DNA from: JBBRZF01 sp038236965
GTDB taxonomy: Bacteria > Acidobacteriota > Terriglobia > Terriglobales > Acidobacteriaceae
Assembly: GCA_038236965.1 (NCBI GenBank)
Contig: JBBRZF010000094.1
Coordinates: 1-13,422 of the forward strand
Direction of reading: 5' to 3'
DNA: 13,422 nt
In this document: piece after piece, positions 1-6,023 of the stretch
How the letters are laid out: every line of letters starts with the position of its first letter
Position numbering within the stretch: position 1 is the first letter of the stretch
Program-made: the position numbers and the translations under genes
Notes under the pieces: generated by a model
The model's input: only the letters and a program-made list of their open reading frames with translations
What the model was told of the DNA's origin: nothing
Databases searched by the model: none

Positions 1-681
1 ACTTTTGCGCAGGCGCAGCCGGTGTTGATGCACAGCGGATCGGACCTTTACTGGGGCAAACAGTTTGCGAATGTGCAGGTGGTAGCGCGATGGGTGACGC
101 CGCACGATGCGGCAGTGCTAAACCTGGTGAGCGAGGCCAAGCGCTTTGTGCCGAACGGCAGGCTGCCGGGGTATAACGCTTCGGAGCGCGTGGGTGCGCA
201 GGCAACGATGTCGGCGCAGGTGACGCGACAGGCTGAGGCCGTATTCAAGGCGATACAGCGCTCGGGCTTCAGCTACGTGAGCAGTATTTATACGTTTGGA
301 AACTTCACGGATGTGGCGCAGCGAATCCGTCTGCCGCGGGAGACCTTGCAGCTGGATACGGCAAACTGCATGGACATCTCCGTGACGTTCGCGTCGGCGA
401 TAGAGAATCTCGACATGAAGCCGGTGCTGGTGATCGTGCCGGGACACGCGTTTGCCGGGGTGAGGCTGGGGCCGGAGACGAGCGACATTCTATATCTCGA
501 CCTGACCGTGCTGCCGAAAGGGACTTTTCAGCAGGCGGTGGCGCGGGCGCAGGAGTGGCTGAAGAAGACTCCGGCGGAGCAGGTGTTGACCGTGGACGTT
601 TCGAGCGCGCGCAGGATGGGAATTTATCCGCTGCCGGGAGCGGCGGAAGCGAAGGCGCCGACGGTGCGCGCGTCGGACTAA
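1..681 (+). CDS. Transglutaminase-like domain protein, 5' end outside window
   Basis: The frame is open from base 1 and ends in TAA at 679-681. The first possible start is GTG at 22, but there is no clear ribosome site before it and the frame continues upstream, so I treat the gene as 5'-truncated. Numbered from GTG 22, the C-terminal part shows the spacing of a transglutaminase/protease-like fold: Cys116 in NCMD, His142 in PGHAF and Asp160 in YLDLT, a plausible Cys-His-Asp triad. The segment before Cys116 (RETLQLDTANC) matches the usual run-up to the nucleophile. The C-terminal tail (AAEAKAPTVRASD) is low-complexity and probably disordered. Such proteins are often peptidases or amidases of the envelope, but the N-terminal half that would show a signal or partner domain is missing. 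Substrate unknown; the domain call is moderately secure. Confidence 0.7.
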   Translation, partial: TFAQAQPVLMHSGSDLYWGKQFANVQVVARWVTPHDAAVLNLVSEAKRFVPNGRLPGYNASERVGAQATMSAQVTRQAEAVFKAIQRSGFSYVSSIYTFGNFTDVAQRIRLPRETLQLDTANCMDISVTFASAIENLDMKPVLVIVPGHAFAGVRLGPETSDILYLDLTVLPKGTFQQAVARAQEWLKKTPAEQVLTVDVSSARRMGIYPLPGAAEAKAPTVRASD

Positions 682-739
682 GGCTGGCTTGTCTAAGTGC
701 GTAACCACTGAGCCGGGAGCCGAGCGTGCGTTGAGTTCT

Positions 740-767
740 TTGTGTTTTGTGGCGAGCGCGTTATCAT
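740..767 (+). promoter_or_regulatory. Candidate promoter for the B12-binding gene
   Basis: A TATCAT hexamer at 762-767 (5 of 6 to the -10 consensus) lies 16 bases after TTGTGT at 740-745 (3 of 6 to the -35 consensus), about 30 bases before the ATG at 797. The preceding gene ends at 681, and no terminator was seen between them, so read-through is also possible. Weak call by eye. Confidence 0.3.
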
Positions 768-796
768 AAAGTAGCTGGAAACTGAAGCGTACTCTT

Positions 797-1216
797 ATGC
801 CTAATGAGCACAAAATTCGCGTACTAGTTGCAAAGCCGGGTTTGGACGGACATGACCGTGGTGCGAAGGTTATCGCGCGCGCGCTTCGTGATGCCGGTAT
901 GGAAGTGATTTACACCGGACTTCGCCAGACGGCGGAGATGGTTGTAAACGCGTCGTTGCAGGAAGACGTGGACGTGATCGGATTGTCAATCTTGTCGGGC
1001 GCACACAATGCCATCGTTCCGCGCGTGATGGACCTGATGAAGCAGCACAAGATGGACGACGTGCTGGTGCTGGTGGGCGGCATCATTCCCGACCAGGACA
1101 TTCCCGCGCTGAAGCAGATGGGCGTGTCGGAAATCTTCCAGCCGGGAACTCCGATGGACGACATCGTGAAGTTCATCCGCGAACATGTGAAGCCGCGCGG
1201 CGTGGCAGCTTCGTAG
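797..1216 (+). CDS. Stand-alone cobalamin (B12)-binding domain protein, methylmalonyl-CoA mutase C-terminal type
   Basis: The product has 139 residues, the length of a single B12-binding Rossmann-like module. The base-off/His-on signature is complete: DGHDRG at residues 17-22, with His19 as the expected lower axial cobalt ligand, then GLSILSG at 62-68 and VGGIIP at 93-98. The N-terminus (IRVLVAKPGLDGHDRGAKV) is typical of the small or C-terminal part of methylmalonyl-CoA mutase and related acyl-CoA mutases. In this family the module binds adenosylcobalamin and works with a separate TIM-barrel catalytic subunit that rearranges an acyl-CoA. No such large subunit lies in the window, so the partner must be encoded elsewhere. 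The ATG at 797 lacks a strong ribosome site. Transcription probably ends at the hairpin 1245-1265. The exact substrate (methylmalonyl, isobutyryl or other acyl-CoA) cannot be told from this piece. Confidence 0.9.
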   Translation: MPNEHKIRVLVAKPGLDGHDRGAKVIARALRDAGMEVIYTGLRQTAEMVVNASLQEDVDVIGLSILSGAHNAIVPRVMDLMKQHKMDDVLVLVGGIIPDQDIPALKQMGVSEIFQPGTPMDDIVKFIREHVKPRGVAAS

Positions 1217-1244
1217 TATTCATGGATCGAGTTTTAGATAGATG

Positions 1245-1276
1245 GGCACGGCACAATGCCGTGCCTTCGTTTTATT
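1245..1276 (+). terminator. Intrinsic terminator after the B12-binding gene
   Basis: GGCACGGCA (1245-1253) pairs perfectly with TGCCGTGCC (1257-1265) across a CAA loop. A T-rich run (TTCGTTTTATT, 1266-1276) follows. It lies 28 bases after the stop at 1216. It also argues against the GTG/ATG-like start at 1242 for the next gene, because that start would put the hairpin inside the coding region. Confidence 0.85.
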
Positions 1277-1286
1277 GCGGGAGCAA

Positions 1287-1994
1287 ATGACGGAGCGATT
1301 GAAGAAATTGATATCGAAAGCGGTAGGTCCCACGCCCTGGTATTGGGAATCGTTTGCGGAGGTGCGCGGCGCGTCGGGAAAACATTTCGTTTGGCAATAT
1401 CATGGAACGGCGGGCGAACTGGCCTTCCTGGTGACGCTGCACTTGAAGGGCGAGTCTCAGCCGCGATTGGCGCTGAACACCTATTGCCGCGCGTTTCCCG
1501 TGGGCGAACATCTGCTGGGCGTGTGGTGTCCCGAGGGAGGGAATCTGCGCTTCGTGTGCTTCGATCCGGACTCGCTGAAGAAGTTCGATTTCACGGAGAT
1601 TGTAGGTTGGTTCAAAAACTCCAGCGAACGCATTTATGCGGTAACGCCTCCGGTTGCGGAATTTGATATCTCGTCCAGATTGACAGAGGGGACACATGCG
1701 GTGGAGATTCCGATGGAATTTCGCGAGATAAAGGAACTGCTGTGCGTAGCGAATGCGCCGCTCTCAGAAGAGAAGGATGCGCCACTCTACAACATCAATG
1801 TGATTTATCCGCATGCAGGACTGGTGGAAGTATTGCCGCAGCGCTGGTTGACGGCGCAAAACTACGAAGCTGGACGGGCGTGGATCGCGCGACTGGCGCG
1901 AGATACAGAGACGCACCGCATCGTAGGCGATGGAGTGCAGATTGCGGCATTCGAGTTGGAAGACGATGGCATGCGTCTGAGAAGGTGGTTGTGA
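1287..1994 (+). CDS. Hypothetical protein, 235 residues
   Basis: I do not recognise a family. I chose ATG 1287 because a GGGAG ribosome site (1279-1283) lies just before it and because the longer frame from 1242 would run through the terminator hairpin at 1245-1265. The protein has no signal peptide or membrane segment. It begins with a basic amphipathic stretch (MTERLKKLISKAV), is rich in aromatic residues, and has strand-like blocks (GELAFLVTLHLKG, LRFVCFDPDS, NINVIYPHAGLVEVL), suggesting a soluble alpha/beta or beta-rich cytoplasmic protein. The C-terminus ends in basic residues (MRLRRWL). It stands alone between two terminators and converges on the M28 peptidase gene, so context gives no hint of function. 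Codon use resembles its neighbours, with no sign of transfer. The gene itself is well supported; its role is unknown. Confidence 0.75.
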   Translation: MTERLKKLISKAVGPTPWYWESFAEVRGASGKHFVWQYHGTAGELAFLVTLHLKGESQPRLALNTYCRAFPVGEHLLGVWCPEGGNLRFVCFDPDSLKKFDFTEIVGWFKNSSERIYAVTPPVAEFDISSRLTEGTHAVEIPMEFREIKELLCVANAPLSEEKDAPLYNINVIYPHAGLVEVLPQRWLTAQNYEAGRAWIARLARDTETHRIVGDGVQIAAFELEDDGMRLRRWL

Positions 1995-2010
1995 GATTCA
2001 GACGAGTGTG

Positions 2011-2045
2011 AAAAGGCCTCCGAAAGTTGGAGGCCTTTTGTTTTG
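2011..2045. terminator. Bidirectional terminator between convergent genes
   Basis: AAAAGGCCTCC (2011-2021) pairs perfectly with GGAGGCCTTTT (2029-2039) across a 7-base loop (2022-2028). On the plus strand TTTT-G-TTTT follows; on the minus strand the stem itself ends in TTTT. It sits 16 bases after the plus-strand stop at 1994 and about 20 bases beyond the minus-strand stop at 2061, so it can end transcripts from both sides. Confidence 0.9.
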
Positions 2046-2060
2046 CGTTCAAGCACGGAA

Positions 2061-3725
2061 TTACATGCCGGGCTTGGTAGCCGTGGCTTTACCAAAAGAT
2101 TCGGCTAGCCAGTCATTCGATTTCCATGCGGGCTTGGTCTTGTCGTTGGCAAGATCGTAGCCGAGAAGGAAATTGGCTTTGGCGTAAACTGCACCGGCGT
2201 TCCAGTCGAGGGGCATGGTCATGTCGTCGCTGGGTTGGTGGTAGCGTTCGAGGTAGAAGGTGCGGAAATTTTCGCTGGCCTTGGGGTCTCCGCGCAGGCT
2301 GATGCCGATGACGGGCACGCCGACGCGTATGAAGGAGTAGCCGTCGCTGCGGGTCATGAATCCGCCGCCGCCACGTTGCGGAGCGTCCTTGGCGGGTTCA
2401 TTCGCGGGCAGGCCGAGGATTTGCGCGACGCGCTGGATGGAGGCGTTCACTCCGACGCGGTCGGGGCCAAGCATGATCTCTTTGTACTCGGTGAAGAACG
2501 GGATCATGTCGATATTGATGTTGGCGACCATGGAGTCTTTGGGGATGGTCGGATACTGCGCGAAGTAGTCGGAACCGAGCAGGCCTTTTTCTTCCGCGGT
2601 GACGAAGGCGAAGACGATGGAACGCGCGGGAGCCTTGGAGTTGGCGAAGGCGTCAGCGATATTCAGCACCGTGGTTACGCCGGTAGCGTTGTCCCATGCG
2701 CCGTTATAAAGCGAGTCGCCCTTGACGGGCTTGCCGATGCCGAGGTGGTCGTAGTGCGCGGAGTAGACGATGAACTCGTCCTTCAGTTTGGGATCGCTGC
2801 CGCGCTTGATGGCGATGACGTTGGGACTGGTGATGTCGTGCGAAGTGGTGACGACGTGCATTCGCAGGCGGAAGGTGGTTTCGAAGCTCCTGGCCTTCCC
2901 GGCTTTCAGTTCTTCGACGGCTTGCGCGAGGGTGACCGGGCTGCCTTCAAAGATTTTTTCGGACATCGCGGGCGAGAGCACGGCGGTGACTTTGATCTCG
3001 GAATTACCGCTGGGCTTTCCGTCGGGACCGATCCATTTCATGCTGGACTGGATGTTGGCGACAGTCTTAGAAAAAGGATTTTCCTTGTTGAACTCAGGCG
3101 TGGGCAGCATGAGAATACCGATGGCTCCGTGACGGGCGGCAGTCTCGGCCAACATGGGTCCGGTGCTGTAATGGGCGCGCTCTTCGGCGCCGAGCAGTGG
3201 TGAGCCTCCGCGGAAGATGGCGACGACTTTGCCTTTTACATCCACTCCGGCGTAGTCGTTGAGCTTGTACTTCGGAACTTCGGCTCCGTAACCGACGAAG
3301 ACCACGGGCGCATCGACATCCGCAGTCGCGGCGAAGGCGTTGCCTCCGGTGTAGTAGTCGACGGCGAATTTTAGCGGCATCTCTTTGCCGGACTGAATAA
3401 GGATTGCCGCGGATTTATCGACGTCGGCGCTGTACTCGCGGAATGGTACGCGCTGGAACCAGGTTCCGTTCACGCCGCCGGGTTCGAGACCCATGGCTTC
3501 GAGTTTGGAGACGATGTAGCGGGCAGCGAGTTCTCCGCCGCGAGTGCCGGGTGCGCGACCTTCCATGAGGTCGTCGGCGAGATAGGCGATGTTTGCGCGA
3601 ACGGAGCCGGGGGTGATGCGATCGAGACCAGGCTTTACGTCCGCCGGGATGGTGCTGGTTTGAGCGATGGCCAGAGTGGCAATAGCGAATAGAAAGAGAG
3701 CGAGAAATAGGGCGCGAATCTTCAT
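2061..3725 (-). CDS. Secreted M28 family zinc aminopeptidase with PA domain
   Basis: The 554-residue product hydrolyses peptides outside the cytoplasm. I chose the ATG at 3723-3725: it has a GGAGGA ribosome site (3735-3740) nine bases upstream and opens a clear signal peptide (MKIRALFLALFLFAIATLAIA, cleavage near residue 21). The frame is open back to 3893, but the added residues look non-coding. A PA-like domain lies at about 135-275 (VVFVGYGAEV, GKVVAIFRGG). The M28 catalytic domain follows, with all expected residues: His324 and Asp326 in SAHYDHLG, bridging Asp345 in NGAWDNATG, Glu378-Glu379 in TAEEKG, Asp406 in NINIDM, and the late zinc ligand His496 in RYHQPSDD. This is a complete di-zinc site, so the enzyme is predicted active. 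It stands alone, read towards the terminator at 2011-2039. The specific substrate (general aminopeptidase, or glutamate carboxypeptidase-like) is not decided by sequence. Confidence 0.93.
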   Translation of the reverse strand: MKIRALFLALFLFAIATLAIAQTSTIPADVKPGLDRITPGSVRANIAYLADDLMEGRAPGTRGGELAARYIVSKLEAMGLEPGGVNGTWFQRVPFREYSADVDKSAAILIQSGKEMPLKFAVDYYTGGNAFAATADVDAPVVFVGYGAEVPKYKLNDYAGVDVKGKVVAIFRGGSPLLGAEERAHYSTGPMLAETAARHGAIGILMLPTPEFNKENPFSKTVANIQSSMKWIGPDGKPSGNSEIKVTAVLSPAMSEKIFEGSPVTLAQAVEELKAGKARSFETTFRLRMHVVTTSHDITSPNVIAIKRGSDPKLKDEFIVYSAHYDHLGIGKPVKGDSLYNGAWDNATGVTTVLNIADAFANSKAPARSIVFAFVTAEEKGLLGSDYFAQYPTIPKDSMVANINIDMIPFFTEYKEIMLGPDRVGVNASIQRVAQILGLPANEPAKDAPQRGGGGFMTRSDGYSFIRVGVPVIGISLRGDPKASENFRTFYLERYHQPSDDMTMPLDWNAGAVYAKANFLLGYDLANDKTKPAWKSNDWLAESFGKATATKPGM

Positions 3726-3795
3726 AGGGAGAAATCCTCCAGTCCCTTGGGGGGACGTACAGCGACGCGGCAGAGCACATTCAGGGAAGCGGCAC

Positions 3796-3824
3796 ATCAT
3801 AGAATGCGGCGGGAGGTTAGTCCA
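3796..3824 (-). promoter_or_regulatory. Candidate promoter for the M28 peptidase gene
   Basis: On the minus strand, TGGACT (3824-3819, 4 of 6 to the -35 consensus) is followed after 17 bases by TATGAT (3801-3796, 5 of 6 to the -10 consensus). The start codon lies about 70 bases further on. Spacing is ideal, but the match is by eye only. Confidence 0.4.
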
Positions 3825-3829
3825 CCTCC
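3812..3829. promoter_or_regulatory. Inverted repeat overlapping the -35 of the peptidase promoter
   Basis: GGAGGT (3812-3817) and ACCTCC (3824-3829) form a perfect 6-6-6 inverted repeat. It overlaps the proposed -35 element, the position of a repressor site. No regulator is known for it, and a chance repeat is possible. Confidence 0.3.
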
Positions 3830-3908
3830 GTTCGCAGATGGCTGGCAGCAGTTGACGCTCCGAAAATCGCATCACAGGCCAGTGTGAGGGCAATTACATC
3901 TTTTCCGA

Positions 3909-3938
3909 TTCGCATCTGTTCCACCGTTTTGCTAGAAT
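3909..3938 (+). promoter_or_regulatory. Candidate promoter for the ferredoxin gene
   Basis: TGC-TAGAAT (3930-3938) is an extended -10 element (TGn followed by 5 of 6 to consensus). TTCGCA at 3909-3914 (4 of 6 to the -35) lies 18 bases before it. The ATG at 3987 is about 48 bases downstream. The 261-base gap 3726-3986 otherwise holds only the divergent promoter and palindrome noted for the minus strand. Confidence 0.4.
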
Positions 3939-3986
3939 TCCTTATTCCGACACAAGTTTTCAAACCAGCGGAGAAAATAGAAAGTT

Positions 3987-4247
3987 ATGGCATACGTAAT
4001 CGCAGAACCCTGCATCGGCACGAAGGACACGGCTTGCGTGGACGCCTGCCCGGTGGATTGCATTCACCCCAAGAAGGACTCCGATAAGTACGCCACCGAG
4101 GAGATGTTGTACATCGATCCGGTGGAGTGCATCGATTGCGGCGCCTGCGTCCCGGTATGCCCGGTGTCGGCGATCTTCGCCCTGGATGACCTGCCAGAGA
4201 AGTGGCAGAGCTTTGCCGAGCGCAACGCCAAGTATTTCGGGCGTTAA
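3987..4247 (+). CDS. fdxA: 7Fe-type ferredoxin ([3Fe-4S][4Fe-4S]), FdxA-like
   Basis: This is an 86-residue soluble electron carrier. By analogy with Azotobacter ferredoxin I and mycobacterial FdxA, Cys9, Cys17 and Cys58 would hold the [3Fe-4S] cluster, and Cys21 with Cys48, Cys51 and Cys54 the [4Fe-4S] cluster. The position that would complete a second 4Fe site (residue 12) is Thr, as in 7Fe ferredoxins. Cys25 in CPVDC is the usual extra cysteine. The opening MAYVIAEPC and the run ECIDCGACVPVCPV are strongly conserved family features. The protein lacks the C-terminal extension of about 20 residues seen in Azotobacter FdI. It is transcribed alone, from the candidate promoter near 3933 to the terminator at 4271-4301. 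The redox partner is not visible from context. Confidence 0.93.
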   Translation: MAYVIAEPCIGTKDTACVDACPVDCIHPKKDSDKYATEEMLYIDPVECIDCGACVPVCPVSAIFALDDLPEKWQSFAERNAKYFGR

Positions 4248-4270
4248 GTCGGCCAGAGTACTTAGGTTCT

Positions 4271-4301
4271 AAAAGCGCGTGGCGAATGCTGCGCGCTTTT
4301 T
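4271..4301 (+). terminator. Intrinsic terminator after the ferredoxin gene
   Basis: AAAAGCGCG (4271-4279) pairs with CGCGCTTTT (4292-4300). The stem can extend inward through two G-U pairs and two further pairs to a 4-base GAAT loop (4284-4287). It ends in a run of T, 23 bases after the stop codon. Confidence 0.88.
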
Positions 4302-4464
4302 CGTTAGGTACCAGATGTTAGATATTGCCAACGCGTCGGACGCGAGTGGGACACCAGCAGCGCCTCTCGCTGGCACCCATCCCATATTTCCCGTAAAATT
4401 ACTAGTTTAGCCGCTGTTGGCGGCATTCCCTTGTTGGTTCGCGCCGTGTGGAAGGCATTGCAAC
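4302..4464 (+). promoter_or_regulatory. Leader region of recO
   Basis: Between the ferredoxin terminator and recO there is no supportable gene. TAAAAT at 4394-4399 is a fair -10 element (5 of 6), but no good -35 lies at the right distance. GGAAGG at 4450-4455, nine bases before the ATG at 4465, is the ribosome site that fixes the recO start. Confidence 0.35.
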
Positions 4465-5208
4465 ATGCCGCTGAAGGAGTCTGAGGCAATCGTGCTGCGT
4501 ACCTATCCGTTGCGCGAGGCCGACTTGCTGGTGACGCTGTTCACACGCGCGGAGGGCAAGGTCAAGGGAGTGGCCAAGTCGGCGAAGAAATCGCGTCGCC
4601 GGTTCGGCGGAGCGCTGGAACCGCTGACCTGTGTTCGGGCGCAGTGGGAAGATCGCGAACGTCAAGAGCTGGCGCGCATCGATTCCTGCGAAGTGCTGCT
4701 CTCGCCGATGTCGGAAGAGATTGATTATGGGCGGGCTGCGGCCTTGGCACATATCGGCGAGATGCTCGACGAGTTGATGCCGGACCGCGAAGTGAATGAC
4801 ACGGTCTTTCGCCTGGCGTGGAATGTTTTGCAGAACACGCATGCGGGCGCCATCTGGATGCCGATCACGTACTTCGAGCTCTGGATGGTACGGTTGATGG
4901 GATTTCTGCCCGACTTCGCCGAGTGCGTGGATTGCGGCGCGTCGCTGGCGGGAGAAAAGGCGTATTTCCACGCGATGGTGGACGGCCTGCTTTGCGCGCG
5001 CGACAAGCGCCTGGCCTCCAGCGAACTCTCGATGGAGTCGCGAGCGATTGCGGCGGAGATGTTTCGCAAGCACGTTGAGAATTTTGTTGGCGCTCCGTGG
5101 CCGCGCAAGACCGCTGCGGACTTGCGCAAGATGCTGATGCAGATCGTGCAGCGGCACGCGGAACGTAAACTGGTTACATTGGCGGCATTGGATAAGGTGG
5201 ATCAGTGA
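4465..5208 (+). CDS. recO: DNA repair protein RecO
   Basis: RecO promotes RecA loading and strand annealing in the RecFOR recombination-repair pathway, binding DNA and RecR in the cytoplasm. The 247-residue length fits. I chose ATG 4465 over the upstream in-frame start at 4417 because it has a GGAAGG ribosome site and begins with the typical family opening (MPLKESEAIVLRTYPLREAD), the start of the N-terminal OB fold. Residues 32-50 (KVKGVAKSAKKSRRRFGG) are the conserved basic DNA-binding strand. The helical C-terminal domain carries a partial zinc motif: Cys154 and Cys157 (ECVDCG) and Cys177 (GLLCARD). The fourth ligand position, Cys180 in zinc-binding RecO proteins, is Asp here. The stop overlaps the next gene by four bases (GTGA), so the two are translationally coupled. 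Confidence 0.92.
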   Translation: MPLKESEAIVLRTYPLREADLLVTLFTRAEGKVKGVAKSAKKSRRRFGGALEPLTCVRAQWEDRERQELARIDSCEVLLSPMSEEIDYGRAAALAHIGEMLDELMPDREVNDTVFRLAWNVLQNTHAGAIWMPITYFELWMVRLMGFLPDFAECVDCGASLAGEKAYFHAMVDGLLCARDKRLASSELSMESRAIAAEMFRKHVENFVGAPWPRKTAADLRKMLMQIVQRHAERKLVTLAALDKVDQ

Positions 5209-5975
5209 TTCGATTGAGGCAGTCGGCGCTTGCGGTGACATTGCTGGCGGCGTTAGTGCTCGTCATGGCGGCTCCCACGTGCGCGGAGTCGCGTCCCGAG
5301 CTGTTGCAGGGTGTGAAGGTCATCAGCAACGACGCGGCAGCCAGCGAGTTCATCGACTTCTACTATCTGCATCCGCGCCCCGAGTTGACCGTCTCCGCAT
5401 TGCAGTATTTTTCGCGTAACAAGATGCTGAATCGAGAAGCCTTGCTGGCTCCGTTTTCCGGATTTTTATCGCAGGTGTTCCGTCAGAATCCGAAGGTGGC
5501 CGAACAGTGTGCGCGTGAGTTGACGTCGCCTTCCCAGCGCAAGGTGCTGGTGTATTCGATATGGATGTCGCAACTGGATAACGCGGCCGACCTACTGGCC
5601 ATCGTTGGAAACGGCGCGGATGCGGAAACTAAAGCAGTGGTGAAACAGTTCACGTACCAGGTACCGCCGGATATGTTGAAAGTCGAGATACGTTCGGCGG
5701 GATCGATTGACGCACTTTGGGGAGCATATTTCGCTACTGGAGACCGCCGATGGGTGGCGAAGATAGTGTCCGTGCTACCTTGGTCGGAAGCGAAAGATGA
5801 TCAGGACCGCCGTGTAATCGGCAGCTCCGCGCAGTGGTCGCTGGAAACGATTGCAGCCAAGCACAAATCCGTTCGCGACATTCTCGATCAGGAGCAAAAG
5901 ACGGCACCCGAAGGGCAACGTCGGCTTATCGCGAATGTACTGAGAGAAGCCGATAAGAAGACGAGTACGCAATAG
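5205..5975 (+). CDS. Exported protein of unknown function, coupled to recO
   Basis: The 256-residue product starts at GTG 5205 inside the recO stop (GTGA overlap), with a strong AAGGTGG ribosome site at 5194-5200. It opens with a signal peptide: basic MIRLRQ, a hydrophobic core to about residue 23, and likely cleavage after PTCA (27). The cysteine at 26 is not in a proper lipobox, so I predict a soluble exported protein rather than a lipoprotein. Recognisable blocks are FYYLHPRPEL (52-61), LSQVFRQNP, and DALWGAYFATGD (169-180). I have the impression of similar short exported proteins in Proteobacteria, but no function is known to me. The body looks all-helical and repeat-like (short paired helices), which suggests a scaffold rather than an enzyme. 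The coupling to recO is probably co-expression without a shared pathway. Confidence 0.82.
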   Translation: MIRLRQSALAVTLLAALVLVMAAPTCAESRPELLQGVKVISNDAAASEFIDFYYLHPRPELTVSALQYFSRNKMLNREALLAPFSGFLSQVFRQNPKVAEQCARELTSPSQRKVLVYSIWMSQLDNAADLLAIVGNGADAETKAVVKQFTYQVPPDMLKVEIRSAGSIDALWGAYFATGDRRWVAKIVSVLPWSEAKDDQDRRVIGSSAQWSLETIAAKHKSVRDILDQEQKTAPEGQRRLIANVLREADKKTSTQ

Positions 5976-6023
5976 CAATTTTCAAATAAGTTTTGCAACT
6001 ATGAACGAAGAACTGCTTTCCTC

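Noticed and set aside
1242..1286. Upstream start adding 15 residues to the hypothetical protein
   Set aside because: It would translate through the perfect terminator hairpin of the preceding gene, and the ATG at 1287 has a better ribosome site.
2235..3203. 322-residue plus-strand open frame opposite the M28 peptidase
   Set aside because: It is the antisense shadow of a gene with a full set of catalytic residues; its product is a low-complexity Gly/Asp/Val mix with no ribosome site or motif.
3726..3893. 56-residue N-terminal extension of the M28 peptidase
   Set aside because: It would bury the signal peptide, has no coding character, and covers the ribosome site and promoter candidate.
4371..4390. 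Sigma-54 promoter before recO
   Set aside because: TGGCAC resembles a -24 element, but the required TTGC-like -12 element is absent at the right distance.
5976..6023. T-box riboswitch before glyQ
   Set aside because: The gap is only 48 bases, too short for a T-box leader, and no specifier or antiterminator stem is visible.
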